This document shows positions 39,440 to 48,349 of a stretch of 64,000 bases of DNA, piece by piece (the first letter of the stretch is position 1; every line of letters starts with the position of its first letter). Under the pieces are notes generated by a model that worked only from the letters and a program-made list of their open reading frames with translations, searched no databases and was not told the DNA's origin. The stretch covers positions 62,001 through 126,000 of the forward strand of contig NZ_SRLA01000008.1 in assembly GCF_004745825.1 (NCBI RefSeq), written 5' to 3'. The position numbers and the translations under genes were made by a program. The stretch is from Hymenobacter fodinae. Lineage in GTDB: Bacteria; Bacteroidota; Bacteroidia; Cytophagales; Hymenobacteraceae.

Positions 39440-41398
39440 TTACTCCGATTCGTCACCATGTAAAGTCTCCATCTCGATCTTATCTAGGCGCTGAATTGGT
39501 TCGGGCTTGCCTGCTTCCGCGACGCTAGTGGCTTGCTCAGGTCCGTACAGCGTATGTAATTCACGAGTGGCACTGGTAATGCGGTAAGCGGTCTTGTCCT
39601 TGCCTCTTCGCTTATACCGTGCCTGCTTTAGCACATGCGCTGCCTCGTACTCGATGCGGAGCTTCCAGCCCAGCAGCGTATAAGTCGTATCTAGCTGCTG
39701 GTGGACAACAACATCCTGGTCCTGAGATTCAGGGAGTTGAGAAGGATCTTCTACCACAGCATCGACGTACCCTTTAAACGCCTTAGATACCCGCGTTTTC
39801 ATCTGCAGGATATAGCTCAGTTCCGCCGCTGTGTCTATGTCGTCGCCTGTGAGCTTGAACCGTCGAAATCGGATGTTGAACCCCTTCTCCACTACCTGAA
39901 GGGTCTGCATGTTCCTCTCTAAGCTTTCTCCTTGTTTGATAAAAGGAAGGCCCCGAGGTGTTTCCTCCTTGCTCCAGATCCGCTCTCCATCTTCATACAA
40001 AGCGATTCCTTCCCCCCTGCCTAATGACTGTAGAATTCTGGCATGTAGCAGGCCACTATCAACTGAATCAGTATAGCGATGCCGACGAGAAACTGTAGCC
40101 GAGTACTTAAAGCCTTTCGCGTGAATGTTCTTCTTGGGTACACGGATCTGAACCTTGTGCAGATCCTTGTACACCAAAAAGTCTACCTGCTCAGGGCTGG
40201 AGTAGATGCGTAAGGTGGCATCGCGGATGCAGAGTCCTCCAGTAAACTCAATATCAACTGTTTTCTCAATGGTATGGGAGCGTACAAACACCAATGAGCC
40301 CATTTCCAAGCCCAGGTTTACGCCCCCTACCCGCCATTCAAAATCAACCAGTTGGGAAGGACCTATATGATACGCCAGGCCCGACAACCCTTGTTGAAAT
40401 TGAGTAAGCGATGCGCGCCCGTCCTCGCGAACGGTTAGGGTCACTTGCCCCGCTACCTCTCCCTGTACTCCAGTAAGCTGCGAGATATGATACCCGTTCT
40501 CGCTAGTCTTAATCGTTGGGTTAAGCCCGAGATTACGCAGGAACTGCGTCGTTGGCCCCAGTTCAATCCCTCCCTTTTTTAAGGCGGGTACCGCAGTATC
40601 CTTCAGGTCCTGCAGCAGGTCGGCAATTAACTGTTCCCCGGTAGATTGAATGTAGGTGACGTTGTGGCGCTTGAGCCAGTCGATGCGGAGCTGACTCAAA
40701 TTGGGGGAAACTAGGTAGGCCCCGCGCATATTGCCTTTTACCGCATCCAGGATGCGCTCAAATAAGACCAGTACATTCGGGTCTTCCAGGCCGTAGCCAA
40801 CGAAGAGCAGAGTTTTACTCGCCATAAGCGCCTGGATGGCACCCCACAGCAGGTGGTCGGCCTTGGAGTAAAATGCCCGGTAGTCTTCCTCCGTGATCAG
40901 CAGACGGTTCAAGTCCTCCAGGCTGCCATGCACCTTATACAGAGTAGGTTTATTTGGTTCCTGATACGGTATCTGCTCACCGTTGGTAACAATGTGAAGT
41001 TTATCCTGGCCGTACGCCTGCTCAAAGAGCGAGTCGTAGTTCGTGGTAACGATATGCTCGAAGAAAGGAATGGTAGCCACCTGCTGATGAGTCTTTAGTG
41101 ACTTGGGCCGCGCAGAATATACGGCCTTTACCTCTTTGCGCAACTCGTGCAGGCGCCCGTTAAACAGGTTGACGAACAGACTGGCAAAAGCAGGTAGCGG
41201 CATGTTAGGATAACCGTCTGCATCCAGCGAGGGGGCATACTCCCGGGCCTGCTGCTGCTGGGCTTTGCTGAGCGTATCAAACAGGTGACGTACCAAGCCG
41301 CCGCCCATGGGGTAGCCGGCATACTTTGAAAACCCGGCTCCAGCCCACAGGACAACCTCCCGGTTGCGTATAGTCTTAAATAAGGTTTCCTGATCCAT
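39440..41398 (-). CDS. SIR2-domain protein with unknown C-terminal region
   Basis: The product is 652 residues. Residues 1 to about 280 form a SIR2-like NAD-binding domain: VVLWAGAGFSKYAG (17-27), VTTNYDSLF with Asn120, LYKVHGSLED with His157 and LLFVGYGLEDPNV near 200. These are the residues used for NAD cleavage in antiphage SIR2 proteins (DSR, Thoeris ThsA). The remaining 370 residues are beta-rich, match nothing I know, and may sense a trigger. NADase-based abortive infection is the likely role (inference). It sits between a small gene and a serine recombinase. Confidence 0.8.
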   Translation of the reverse strand: MDQETLFKTIRNREVVLWAGAGFSKYAGYPMGGGLVRHLFDTLSKAQQQQAREYAPSLDADGYPNMPLPAFASLFVNLFNGRLHELRKEVKAVYSARPKSLKTHQQVATIPFFEHIVTTNYDSLFEQAYGQDKLHIVTNGEQIPYQEPNKPTLYKVHGSLEDLNRLLITEEDYRAFYSKADHLLWGAIQALMASKTLLFVGYGLEDPNVLVLFERILDAVKGNMRGAYLVSPNLSQLRIDWLKRHNVTYIQSTGEQLIADLLQDLKDTAVPALKKGGIELGPTTQFLRNLGLNPTIKTSENGYHISQLTGVQGEVAGQVTLTVREDGRASLTQFQQGLSGLAYHIGPSQLVDFEWRVGGVNLGLEMGSLVFVRSHTIEKTVDIEFTGGLCIRDATLRIYSSPEQVDFLVYKDLHKVQIRVPKKNIHAKGFKYSATVSRRHRYTDSVDSGLLHARILQSLGRGEGIALYEDGERIWSKEETPRGLPFIKQGESLERNMQTLQVVEKGFNIRFRRFKLTGDDIDTAAELSYILQMKTRVSKAFKGYVDAVVEDPSQLPESQDQDVVVHQQLDTTYTLLGWKLRIEYEAAHVLKQARYKRRGKDKTAYRITSATRELHTLYGPEQATSVAEAGKPEPIQRLDKIEMETLHGDESE

Positions 41399-41426
41399 AC
41401 ATACTGGGGGTGTTTGGGGATAGGTG

Positions 41427-41630
41427 TTATTTCTGGTTGTTGTCGTGCACTAGAAGGGCGACCTCGCCGACTACCTGGGCCGGGTAGTTGGGATAAGCGT
41501 TCAGTTCAGGATTAAGAATGTAGAGGGCATTTACCCACTGATTAATAGAACCGCTCTCCTTGGCCTGGGTGCGCACCTGCTGGGCAATGTTCTGCTGCAT
41601 GGCAGCGGAATACTCGCGAAAGTGTTTCAT
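41427..41630 (-). CDS. Small unknown protein upstream of SIR2 gene
   Basis: The product is 67 residues from MKHFREYSAAMQQ. It is soluble and Gln/Asn-rich and ends VVGEVALLVHDNNQK. The open frame begins 17 codons earlier at 41681, but that start lies inside the 40-base palindrome, so the inner Met is preferred. It ends 28 bases before the SIR2 start. It could be an antitoxin or partner of the SIR2 protein; no motif proves this. Confidence 0.5.
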   Translation of the reverse strand: MKHFREYSAAMQQNIAQQVRTQAKESGSINQWVNALYILNPELNAYPNYPAQVVGEVALLVHDNNQK

Positions 41631-41667
41631 GGGGTAGTTTACGTGCTGGTAGGTGAAGGTAGCGGGT

Positions 41668-41707
41668 TTGTAACAGATCACAAACGGGCGTTTATGATCT
41701 GTTACAA
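41668..41707. promoter_or_regulatory. 40-bp near-perfect palindrome upstream of the SIR2 unit
   Basis: Outer arms TTGTAACAGATCA (41668-41680) and TGATCTGTTACAA (41695-41707) are perfect over 13 bases, and inner AAAC/GTTT extends the symmetry to 18 of 20 positions per side. It is 38 bases before the small gene's start. Operator, recombinase site or RNA hairpin are all possible. Confidence 0.65.
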
Positions 41708-41936
41708 GAAGCTTCCGTTGAGTGGACTCGAGTAGACCGAGCCAATTACCAGAGTATTTTTCTAGTGCTGCGCGATGAGCTCATCCACCACTACGGCTTG
41801 TTGCGTTGCGTCTCAGTGCACCCGCCCAACTGCTACTCTCGCCGAAGAGAAACGGCTCGTGCTGTACGGCCCCTCTTTGCCGCTGTCAAGTCATCCTCCT
41901 CAACGCGCCGTCATCGGCAGGCATAGGAAAATAATC

Positions 41937-42227
41937 GTGACCGGAAATAGCCTGGTTCTGAAAGGGTACCCCATCCTGCTTTCGCTGCTACTGCTGGGCG
42001 CCTGCCAATCAGAGAGTGTCAACAAGTTTGCCATCAAGGCCGAAGTGCTTATAGCGGCTGAGGGAATGACTTTGATAAATGCGGACAGCTTTCCTTACAA
42101 GAAAGCCACGCTGATGTTGCGCCAACAAGGTCACACGGCCGGGTACTTAGCCGTCGTGTTAAGTGAACTTGAAGCTCGAACGTGGCCGACTCAAGGAGCT
42201 ACTTTGCTAGGGAAAAACGTAAGATGA
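41937..42227 (+). CDS. Hypothetical lipoprotein
   Basis: The product is 96 residues from a GTG start. The signal peptide ends LLSLLLLGACQSE, a clear lipobox with Cys near residue 25. The mature part (EVLIAAEGMTLINADSFPYKKATLMLRQQG) matches no family I know. The frame is open from 41775, but the preceding 54 codons have no coding character and would bury the signal peptide, so GTG at 41937 is preferred. A strong terminator follows 200 bases later. Confidence 0.5.
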   Translation: MTGNSLVLKGYPILLSLLLLGACQSESVNKFAIKAEVLIAAEGMTLINADSFPYKKATLMLRQQGHTAGYLAVVLSELEARTWPTQGATLLGKNVR

Positions 42228-42616
42228 ATTACCTATCCCAATAGACAAGGTGCCGTCTGCGTAGCTTACAGAAAATCTAAATGGCCCCTATATGGCGCGC
42301 ACCCTACCTCTGCTCAACGGGGTCCAGCGCCGCACGCTTGACTCTCCACCTTCCTTCGCAGCTCGTGCTGTCCACACGCTCTAAAAAGGTGGAAACCAAT
42401 CTCTGTCCTACCGAAAGTCAACGAATAAGCCCCGCCGACTGAGGCCGGCGGGGCTTTTTTAGTCAAACTTCTAACGCAGTACTATACAAACGGTCTATCA
42501 GAAAGAATGGGTTCAACCATATCCGTTGCGCACGGCCATCTATACGTACGCTGGGTACATTGAGCAGATCACTTCTAGTGTTCAGAAGGCTTCTGCTGGC
42601 AGTTTAGTTGAAGAGC
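42228..42616. other. Gene-free stretch with terminator before the integrase pair
   Basis: There is no supported gene in these 389 bases. It holds the terminator at 42427-42460. If the tyrosine recombinases belong to a Tn554-like element, its left end and any third gene (tnpC) would be expected here, but none is visible. Confidence 0.4.
42427..42460 (+). terminator. Rho-independent terminator
   Basis: Perfect 11-base arms AAGCCCCGCCG (42427-42437) and CGGCGGGGCTT (42446-42456) followed by a T-run to 42460. It lies downstream of the lipoprotein gene. Confidence 0.85.
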
Positions 42617-44767
42617 CTATGCTTCCGGGTCGGGTGGTAATTGCGCGAGTTGTTGTTGCAGGGCATGCATGCCTTGCTGAATGGCGTGCCGCCCAGCGGC
42701 TGAGAGCGTGGGAACGGCGGCCAGTTGCTCAAGGGTCGTTAGCGACTCCAAGATGCGGGCCCGGGACAGGGGGGCAGCGGGCGGATCGGCGTGCCCGGCT
42801 GGAAATTTCGGCGTCGCATTTTTTGCCTGCTGGCTGATGTGCGCGTTGGCTTGCAGGAAGGCGTCGATGATCCGTTTATCGGGAACGTCGATATAGTGCA
42901 GCGTGGTCCGCATCGACTTATGGTTCATCCATTTCATTATATCCAATAGGCTCATTTTGCCGCTGTTATACAGGCTCGTAATTAGCGTCGTGCGAGCCCG
43001 GTGGCTGGTAATCGGGCCGTATGCATCATGCGTGGGAATGCCCGCCTTGCGGCAGAGTAAGGGAATCAAGCGGTGATTGAGGTACGTGCGCCCGATGGTG
43101 CCGCCCCGCCGCGTAAACAAAAAGTCGGTAAGTTCCCCGGTTTTCGGGTCCGGCTGGGCTGGGGTGGCCGGCCGCACGTGCTGCCACGCAAGCACCGCGT
43201 CGCCCACTGCTTGCGGAACTGGTTTTTCAAAGGCTCGTCCGGACTTATGCTTCGGCACGCGCAGGTAACAGGCCCCGGGCACCTCATCCTGGGGTAACCA
43301 AGCTGCGTAGCCGGTGACCCTGGGTTGGCACCGCACGCAGCCTACTGCTAGCCGTCCGAGCTCGTCGCTTCGCAGGCCCGCCAGCAGCCAGATAACAGCG
43401 ATGGCGCGTACCATTTCGAAGGGGTAATGGGCCCGACGCTCGCCGGTGCTGCCATCCGGGCGGGTCAAAGGCGCGTAGGCCAGGTCCTGAACCGTTAGGG
43501 TCGCACTGGCCTCCCGCAACTTCATCCAAACATCGTGTTCCAAGACGCGGGGCTTGATGTTGCACTCGTCCCGGATGGCGCGTGGCGTGGCCAGCAGGCG
43601 TTGCGGGCTGAACTGCACCGGAAGCCAGCCCCACTCCTGACAATCAGTAAAAAAGCGGCGCAGGCAGCTCAGCAGCTGGGCGCGGGAAGCCGGTTTCATT
43701 TCCCGATCAGCAAGGCTATACCGCCCGGCATGGGCCGGGTGCAGCCACTGGCCCATGCGCATGGTTTTCACGGCCGCTACGAATTGCAGAGCAATCGGAG
43801 CTGTCCACTGCTCGGGTGTGGGTGCGCCGGGCTGAGAAGCCGACCACCGGGCAGCTTTGGCCGCGGCCGTTAGGACTTGGTTGCGCACGCTTTCGTTGCA
43901 GCTCTCCGTCGAGGCCCACCGCTGCAGAAGCGACCGCCAGGCCTCGGGCATGGAATCCTGCTCGCCTCGGCGCCCGACTCGGAGGCGAGGACCGGGAGTT
44001 AAGGCCTCGGTCAGGATGCCCAGCCCGTGCAAGGCTTTGGAGAGTAGAATGCAGGCGCGTCGCAGGTAGGGCAAGTCCGCCGCCAGATCGTGGACACGCT
44101 GCAGGACAGGAAGCGCGAGGTCGGTTAAATGGGGGCTGCGGGCCAACAGGAGCGCCTGGCTGAGGCAGGCGGCCAGCACGGGGTTGCTACCGCTATTGGT
44201 CCACCCGCCGCGCTGCAGCTCGGTCTGGACGGTGGCCAGCGCAGCCTGTAAGGCACCATGGTCTAACAGCTGGCGGGCGGCAACGGTCACGGGCTGACCG
44301 GGAGCAACGAGCGAATAGATGGGTATGCCTTTAAGTAGGTAAGCACAGCACATTAAGTGTTCCCGGACCCGGGCCGGGGTGGCGCCCAGCTGCCGCAGGC
44401 CGGGCGCGCGCGCTACCGAGCCCGCTTGTTTGGTTTTACCGATCAGGCTTACCCAAACTGCTTCATCCCAAGCCCATAGCGATGTGCCCCGGTGCTGCAT
44501 CTGGCTTACCAGTACATCCAGGCAGGCGAGGACACTGGGCTCGCTGGCTTCCTCGTAACCGCAAAAGGCCAGGGCGCAGCGTACCGGCTCCAGTAAACGC
44601 GCCAGGTCGGGTCGCGTGCCCTGCCCCGGCGGCAGTGCACTGCCCGGCAGGGGCTGCGCCCGAACGCATTCAAGTAACGCATTCTTTTCGGGGACCAGCA
44701 GGCCGGGCTCTTGATTGAATTCCGCCAGGCGGGTGGCCCATACTTCCAATCGGTGGGGAGTGCTCAT
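42617..44767 (-). CDS. Large tyrosine recombinase, Tn554 TnpB-like
   Basis: The product is 716 residues. The catalytic domain lies in the last third: LLAGLRSDELGRLA (Arg), VPKHKSGRAF (Lys), ITSHRARTTLI (His-x-x-Arg) and MNHKSMRTTLHYIDV (His and nucleophile Tyr), all present. The first 400 residues are a long N-terminal extension, as in TnpB of Tn554 (about 630 residues). It starts seven bases after the stop of a shorter tyrosine recombinase, giving the TnpA-TnpB order. The start at 44767 is the first Met after that stop. Confidence 0.85.
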   Translation of the reverse strand: MSTPHRLEVWATRLAEFNQEPGLLVPEKNALLECVRAQPLPGSALPPGQGTRPDLARLLEPVRCALAFCGYEEASEPSVLACLDVLVSQMQHRGTSLWAWDEAVWVSLIGKTKQAGSVARAPGLRQLGATPARVREHLMCCAYLLKGIPIYSLVAPGQPVTVAARQLLDHGALQAALATVQTELQRGGWTNSGSNPVLAACLSQALLLARSPHLTDLALPVLQRVHDLAADLPYLRRACILLSKALHGLGILTEALTPGPRLRVGRRGEQDSMPEAWRSLLQRWASTESCNESVRNQVLTAAAKAARWSASQPGAPTPEQWTAPIALQFVAAVKTMRMGQWLHPAHAGRYSLADREMKPASRAQLLSCLRRFFTDCQEWGWLPVQFSPQRLLATPRAIRDECNIKPRVLEHDVWMKLREASATLTVQDLAYAPLTRPDGSTGERRAHYPFEMVRAIAVIWLLAGLRSDELGRLAVGCVRCQPRVTGYAAWLPQDEVPGACYLRVPKHKSGRAFEKPVPQAVGDAVLAWQHVRPATPAQPDPKTGELTDFLFTRRGGTIGRTYLNHRLIPLLCRKAGIPTHDAYGPITSHRARTTLITSLYNSGKMSLLDIMKWMNHKSMRTTLHYIDVPDKRIIDAFLQANAHISQQAKNATPKFPAGHADPPAAPLSRARILESLTTLEQLAAVPTLSAAGRHAIQQGMHALQQQLAQLPPDPEA

Positions 44768-44774
44768 ACTGGCC

Positions 44775-45785
44775 TTAGCAAAGGGAGGAGTCCTGTTCAT
44801 CATCCAGGGAGCGCAGGGCGTCAACTACTTTTTTGGCTATCTCAGGCGGGCGTAGATGTAGGTAGCGCATCGTCGTTTGCGGATTCTTGTGGCCGGCAAT
44901 TTTGGCGATCGCCAAGAGGTCAACCCCTGCCTCCGCCAAATGCGTAAGGCGTAAATGGCGCATGGTATGGGTTCTCAATTGAGGTAAGCCGCTGCGTAGC
45001 GCTACGGTGTGCACGATCTTGCTCCAGGACCAAATCGTGATGGGCCGGCCGGTATTGCGCCGGGACTCGGAGACAAAGAGGGGCTCGCGGGGATGGAGCG
45101 GGACCGGCCGAATGGCCAGGTAGGCGTCGTACACTAACTGTGTTTCCCGGGAGAAGGGCACGATGCGCTGCAGTTTGTTCTTAGTCGTTTCTCTGCGCAC
45201 GGTTAGCAACAGGTTTGCGTGATCCAGGTCGCCCACCTGCAGCGAGCAGACTTCTTCCCGGCGTAATGCTCCATCGTAGGCCAGCTTCAGCATAAGCAGG
45301 TTACGCAGGGAAGTTCGTTGCATGCGAGCGGTAATCGCTGCCCACTCCTGTGCATTAGGTATCCAGGCTTCGCACTCCTCCGCCTCATGGGCTCCGGAGC
45401 TGTAATAGGGATGAGTGCCGTGGGGGTTGGTGCTTTTGCGAAGCGGGATAGTGGTTCGTTCACCAGAATCCACCAAATATGAATAGTACAGCTTAAGTAT
45501 CATCAGGTGCTGACGAATGGTGGATTTGGACAGGCCCGTTCGGGTGACATGTCCTTTTCGCCAGGTCTTTTTGCCCAGGTTGTTCTGGTAAAGCGCAGTA
45601 TGCTCCCGCGTTGCAAGCAGGTGGTCCACTGGGTGTTCCTGGCAATGGCGTAAGAAGTCACTTAGTACCCGAGCGTATTTGAGTACCGTGTTCTTGACTA
45701 CTCCTTCATTCGTAATGATTTGCAGCCAACAAGCAACAGTGGGGTGACCTGCGAGCGCAGGAAAGCGAGCATACAACTCTTCCAT
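44775..45785 (-). CDS. Tyrosine recombinase, Tn554 TnpA-like or Xer-type
   Basis: The product is 336 residues. An N-terminal SAM-like core-binding domain (VKNTVLKYARVLSDFLRH) is followed by the catalytic domain with DGALRREEVCSLQ (Arg), THTMRHLRLTHLAE (His-x-x-Arg) and IAGHKNPQTTMRYLHL (His and Tyr). All catalytic residues appear intact. Size and its place directly before a 716-residue recombinase match TnpA of Tn554-type elements. A strong promoter with TnpA-proximal repeats lies just upstream. Confidence 0.88.
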   Translation of the reverse strand: MEELYARFPALAGHPTVACWLQIITNEGVVKNTVLKYARVLSDFLRHCQEHPVDHLLATREHTALYQNNLGKKTWRKGHVTRTGLSKSTIRQHLMILKLYYSYLVDSGERTTIPLRKSTNPHGTHPYYSSGAHEAEECEAWIPNAQEWAAITARMQRTSLRNLLMLKLAYDGALRREEVCSLQVGDLDHANLLLTVRRETTKNKLQRIVPFSRETQLVYDAYLAIRPVPLHPREPLFVSESRRNTGRPITIWSWSKIVHTVALRSGLPQLRTHTMRHLRLTHLAEAGVDLLAIAKIAGHKNPQTTMRYLHLRPPEIAKKVVDALRSLDDEQDSSLC

Positions 45786-45817
45786 AAAAAGCGGTTTGTG
45801 AAGTATTGAACAGACCG

Positions 45818-45870
45818 CAAAGGTATTAATGCAATATAATCATTTCAAAGTGCAATCATTTCTAATTGCA
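45818..45870 (-). promoter_or_regulatory. Promoter and possible operator of the recombinase pair
   Basis: On the reverse strand TACCTTTG (45825-45818) is an exact -7 element, with TTTG (45849-45846) 20 bases upstream. TGCAAT boxes at 45830 and 45851 and the inverted copy ATTGCA at 45865-45870 overlap it, so a repressor may bind here. The start codon is at 45785. Confidence 0.65.
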
Positions 45871-46165
45871 CCGAATTCAGATAGATTACACGGATCAAGT
45901 AGTATGTGTATATTAATAATACAATTTATAAATTATGGATAGGGTATTATTTTTTAATAATTTTGGTGGATTAGCATAGCTCAAAAGAGTTTTTGGGCTG
46001 ATTTAGAGCAAAAAAGAACATGCGATATAATGTAAAGAAGAGTAAGCCTATTTACTCATGGATGCACACTACTTGATAAAGTTACAAATGGTATTTTGCC
46101 GCTTTTTGGCCAAATTTTGTCTTGGATGAAAGCCAGACCAATTTTAGCTTGTAATGGAGTTGTAA
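45871..46165. other. AT-rich gene-free stretch
   Basis: Together with the promoter region this makes 380 bases without a gene. Base composition is markedly AT-rich compared with the metal clusters, suggesting a different origin. No tRNA-like structure or inverted terminal repeat was found by eye. Confidence 0.4.
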
Positions 46166-46423
46166 CTACACTGCCTTCTGCTTACTACTCTGTTGACTTA
46201 GGTGTAATTCAACTCGCCGCAGCAGCGTGGATGGCTTCTCGTTCAGAGCTTGGGCCAAGTTGAATAGCGTTACTAAAGAAGGAGCTTGCTTACCGTTTTC
46301 TAAATGTGAAATATAGGTGCGATTCAAACTGCTGGCATAGGCCAGCTCTTCCTGGGACATACTTAGCTGTTTTCGTGTCTGCTGGAGTACTTGGCCAAAG
46401 ATCTCTGCTATCTCGTCACTCAT
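46166..46423 (-). CDS. XRE-family transcriptional regulator
   Basis: The product is 85 residues with a single helix-turn-helix (LSMSQEELAYASSLNRTYIS, then LENGKQAPSLVTLFNLAQAL). Start MSDEIAEIFG at 46423 is preferred; the 22-codon upstream extension has no family character. It is located 90 bases after another XRE gene on the same strand and may control the nearby mobile genes. Confidence 0.75.
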   Translation of the reverse strand: MSDEIAEIFGQVLQQTRKQLSMSQEELAYASSLNRTYISHLENGKQAPSLVTLFNLAQALNEKPSTLLRRVELHLSQQSSKQKAV

Positions 46424-46513
46424 TCTTTGGTAGCATAAAATAGGGTGAGCTGTTCGCCGGGCTTGCCAGAAACTGCAACAGGAATGCAAAGCTTAGCGGC
46501 AGTAAGCCACCAA

Positions 46514-46750
46514 TCAGGTAATGGAGGAAAAGTCAAATAATTCCCGCACGTCTATCTGCAAAGTGCGCGCTAAGACGAAGACAGTACTTAAGCTTGTGTT
46601 AATGATACCCCGCTCAATCCGACCGATTTGACTGAATTCTATCTCCGCAGCTGCTGCTAAGCTTTCTTGCGTGAACCCCTTGGCCGTCCGCAAGTGGCGC
46701 AGGCGAAGCCCGAATTGCTGCAGGCCATGTTGATCCCGGAGGTATTTCAC
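46514..46750 (-). CDS. XRE-family transcriptional regulator
   Basis: The product is 78 residues. The helix-turn-helix covers nearly all of it (LRHLRTAKGFTQESLAAAAE, then FSQIGRIERGIINTSLSTVF) and it ends DVRELFDF, a typical XRE tail. A perfect 16-base palindrome lies 35 bases upstream and is the likely binding site. Such single-domain proteins often act as element-encoded repressors. Confidence 0.75.
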   Translation of the reverse strand: MKYLRDQHGLQQFGLRLRHLRTAKGFTQESLAAAAEIEFSQIGRIERGIINTSLSTVFVLARTLQIDVRELFDFSSIT

Positions 46751-46784
46751 CCCGCAAAAGAGGCGGCTGAAGTCAGGAAATGTT

Positions 46785-46800
46785 AGGGCAAATTTGCCCT
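46785..46800. promoter_or_regulatory. 16-bp palindrome, candidate XRE operator
   Basis: AGGGCAAATTTGCCCT is perfectly self-complementary. It lies 35 bases upstream of the 46750 start, in an AT-rich gap between divergent genes (XRE on the reverse strand, unknown protein at 46980 on the forward strand). Confidence 0.6.
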
Positions 46801-46979
46801 ATTTAAATATTAAGCTATCTTAGTGACCGGTTTCTACAGGTTGTTTACTTGCTATTGCTTGGCATACCTACCTTCTTTCCCTATTAGCAGACGTTGCTCT
46901 CCACTTTATATAGATCAAGGTTGCTGCCGGTGCTTTCCATACCGAAAATCCACCTTCTTCACTTTGCCACTGCCCCTTC

Positions 46980-47405
46980 ATGGAAAGCGTACGAAAAATT
47001 AGAATCGTTATTGAGGCGGACCTGCGCGAGCGGGTTCCAACCATGCCTTCTTCGTCTGCGACAGATCTTGACCCACTAGAGTATAGCTATGAGCAGGCAC
47101 TCTTTAGTGCCTTGCGGGCCGATCCTGAGCGCTATGCGGCGTTTATCAAGATACGCGCCATTACTAGCCTGGAAATCCTTGGGTTGCACAACGAGATTTC
47201 TAGATTAGCTCAGATCCGGGATAGCTATACGGCCAGTATAAAAACCTTGGAAAGTCTACTCCCAAGTCTTCCCCAGCCAGCGCAGCAATACCTACAAGAG
47301 GCGTTAACGAAGGGGTGGATTATGGATGATACGGATAGCATATATAACACGGTGCAAATTGAGCCGCTAAGTTTGGCAATCGAGTATCCAACCGATCGTA
47401 CATAA
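46980..47405 (+). CDS. Hypothetical protein
   Basis: The product is 141 residues, soluble, with a central helical region (YSYEQALFSALRADPERYAAFIKIRA-type, then LHNEISRLAQIRDSYTASIK) that could form a coiled coil. No recognised domain. It begins MESVRKIRIVIEADL; Met22 at 47043 is an alternative start. A terminator-like hairpin lies about 180 bases downstream. Confidence 0.5.
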   Translation: MESVRKIRIVIEADLRERVPTMPSSSATDLDPLEYSYEQALFSALRADPERYAAFIKIRAITSLEILGLHNEISRLAQIRDSYTASIKTLESLLPSLPQPAQQYLQEALTKGWIMDDTDSIYNTVQIEPLSLAIEYPTDRT

Positions 47406-47815
47406 CGAAGTACTACACGCACTATAGGGTTCTACTACCCTACCTCAGTGCTCTGACTGTTCGTACAAGACGCTGCTCTTTACCCTGCTTGTAGGATATG
47501 CTGGGTGTAAGCTGGCACCCAAAATTCGTATTGACCCGTTACGTATTCATTGCGTTAGAAGGTAGGTGTGACGGCACCCACTTCTTTAAACCCTGGAGCC
47601 CCCAGCCTCCGGGGTTTATTCGTTTATAAGCAACCGAGTTGGTGGGTGGATACCGTGCGTTATCCTTAAGATACATATAACAAACCACATTTTAGGCCAG
47701 AAACGCGTTTTCAGCAGGCAATTTGCCCGGCCAATCGATTCTTTTTTTTGCTCCTGATTTGGAAGTCTAAAGCGAATAGCCGTCTTTTTTCGACACCAAC
47801 TTTTCCATTCCAGCC
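47406..47815. other. Gene-free stretch with terminator
   Basis: These 410 bases hold only the hairpin at 47588-47617. The segment just before 47816 is T-rich and may hold the promoter of the next small gene, but no exact TAnnTTTG was found. Confidence 0.4.
47588..47617 (+). terminator. Rho-independent terminator candidate
   Basis: Arms AAACCCTGGAG (47588-47598) and CTCCGGGGTTT (47607-47617) pair with one G-T wobble; TATT follows. Confidence 0.6.
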
Positions 47816-48091
47816 ATGAGCAACACCTTACTTGAACAAGTCAAAGCCCTGCACCGCTACTACAATCAGGTTGCGGAAACGCAAGTGGGTATGCCCTCCA
47901 AACGCCCCCGGACGCACGACAACTACGCGGCTCAGGAACAGCGCGTGATTGATGAGGCTTTTGAAGTGTCACGGGTGGCCCGGAGCCTGCCTACTGCTGG
48001 CACCGAATACGAGGCGCAAGTAGAAAACATCATCGACGGCTGCCGGCAGATTCAATCCAACCCATATTTGCGGCTTGGCGGCATCGTGTAA
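47816..48091 (+). CDS. Hypothetical protein
   Basis: The product is 91 residues, soluble, with two predicted helices (LLEQVKALHRYYNQVAETQ and EQRVIDEAFEVSRVARSL) and a basic loop between them. It ends IQSNPYLRLGGIV. No family recognised. Composition and the clear ATG after a T-rich leader support a real gene. No partner is adjacent. Confidence 0.5.
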   Translation: MSNTLLEQVKALHRYYNQVAETQVGMPSKRPRTHDNYAAQEQRVIDEAFEVSRVARSLPTAGTEYEAQVENIIDGCRQIQSNPYLRLGGIV

Positions 48092-48349
48092 ATTCAGCCT
48101 GCTAAACTGCTGGAACTGCTGGTCAGGATGGGTAAGCAGTTGGCGCATACTCATAAGCGGGCAGAAAATTGCTTGGATCTGGACACCAGAAAAAAAGTTT
48201 GTGATAATTCACCATATCCACTCCTTATAGTATAAAGGGAATAAGACGGCTAAAACGCTCTGAGGCTAAAATGCTTGTTTTTAGAGTATTGCAGTCGCTA
48301 TCTATGCACAACAAAGTTTATTCCACCAACTTTTAACCATCATCTGACC

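Noticed and set aside
41775..41936. N-terminal extension of the lipoprotein frame
   Set aside because: It would place the signal peptide inside the protein; the extension has no coding pattern.
45786..46165. tRNA or attachment-site core near the recombinase pair
   Set aside because: No cloverleaf arms or direct repeat flanking the segment could be found by eye.
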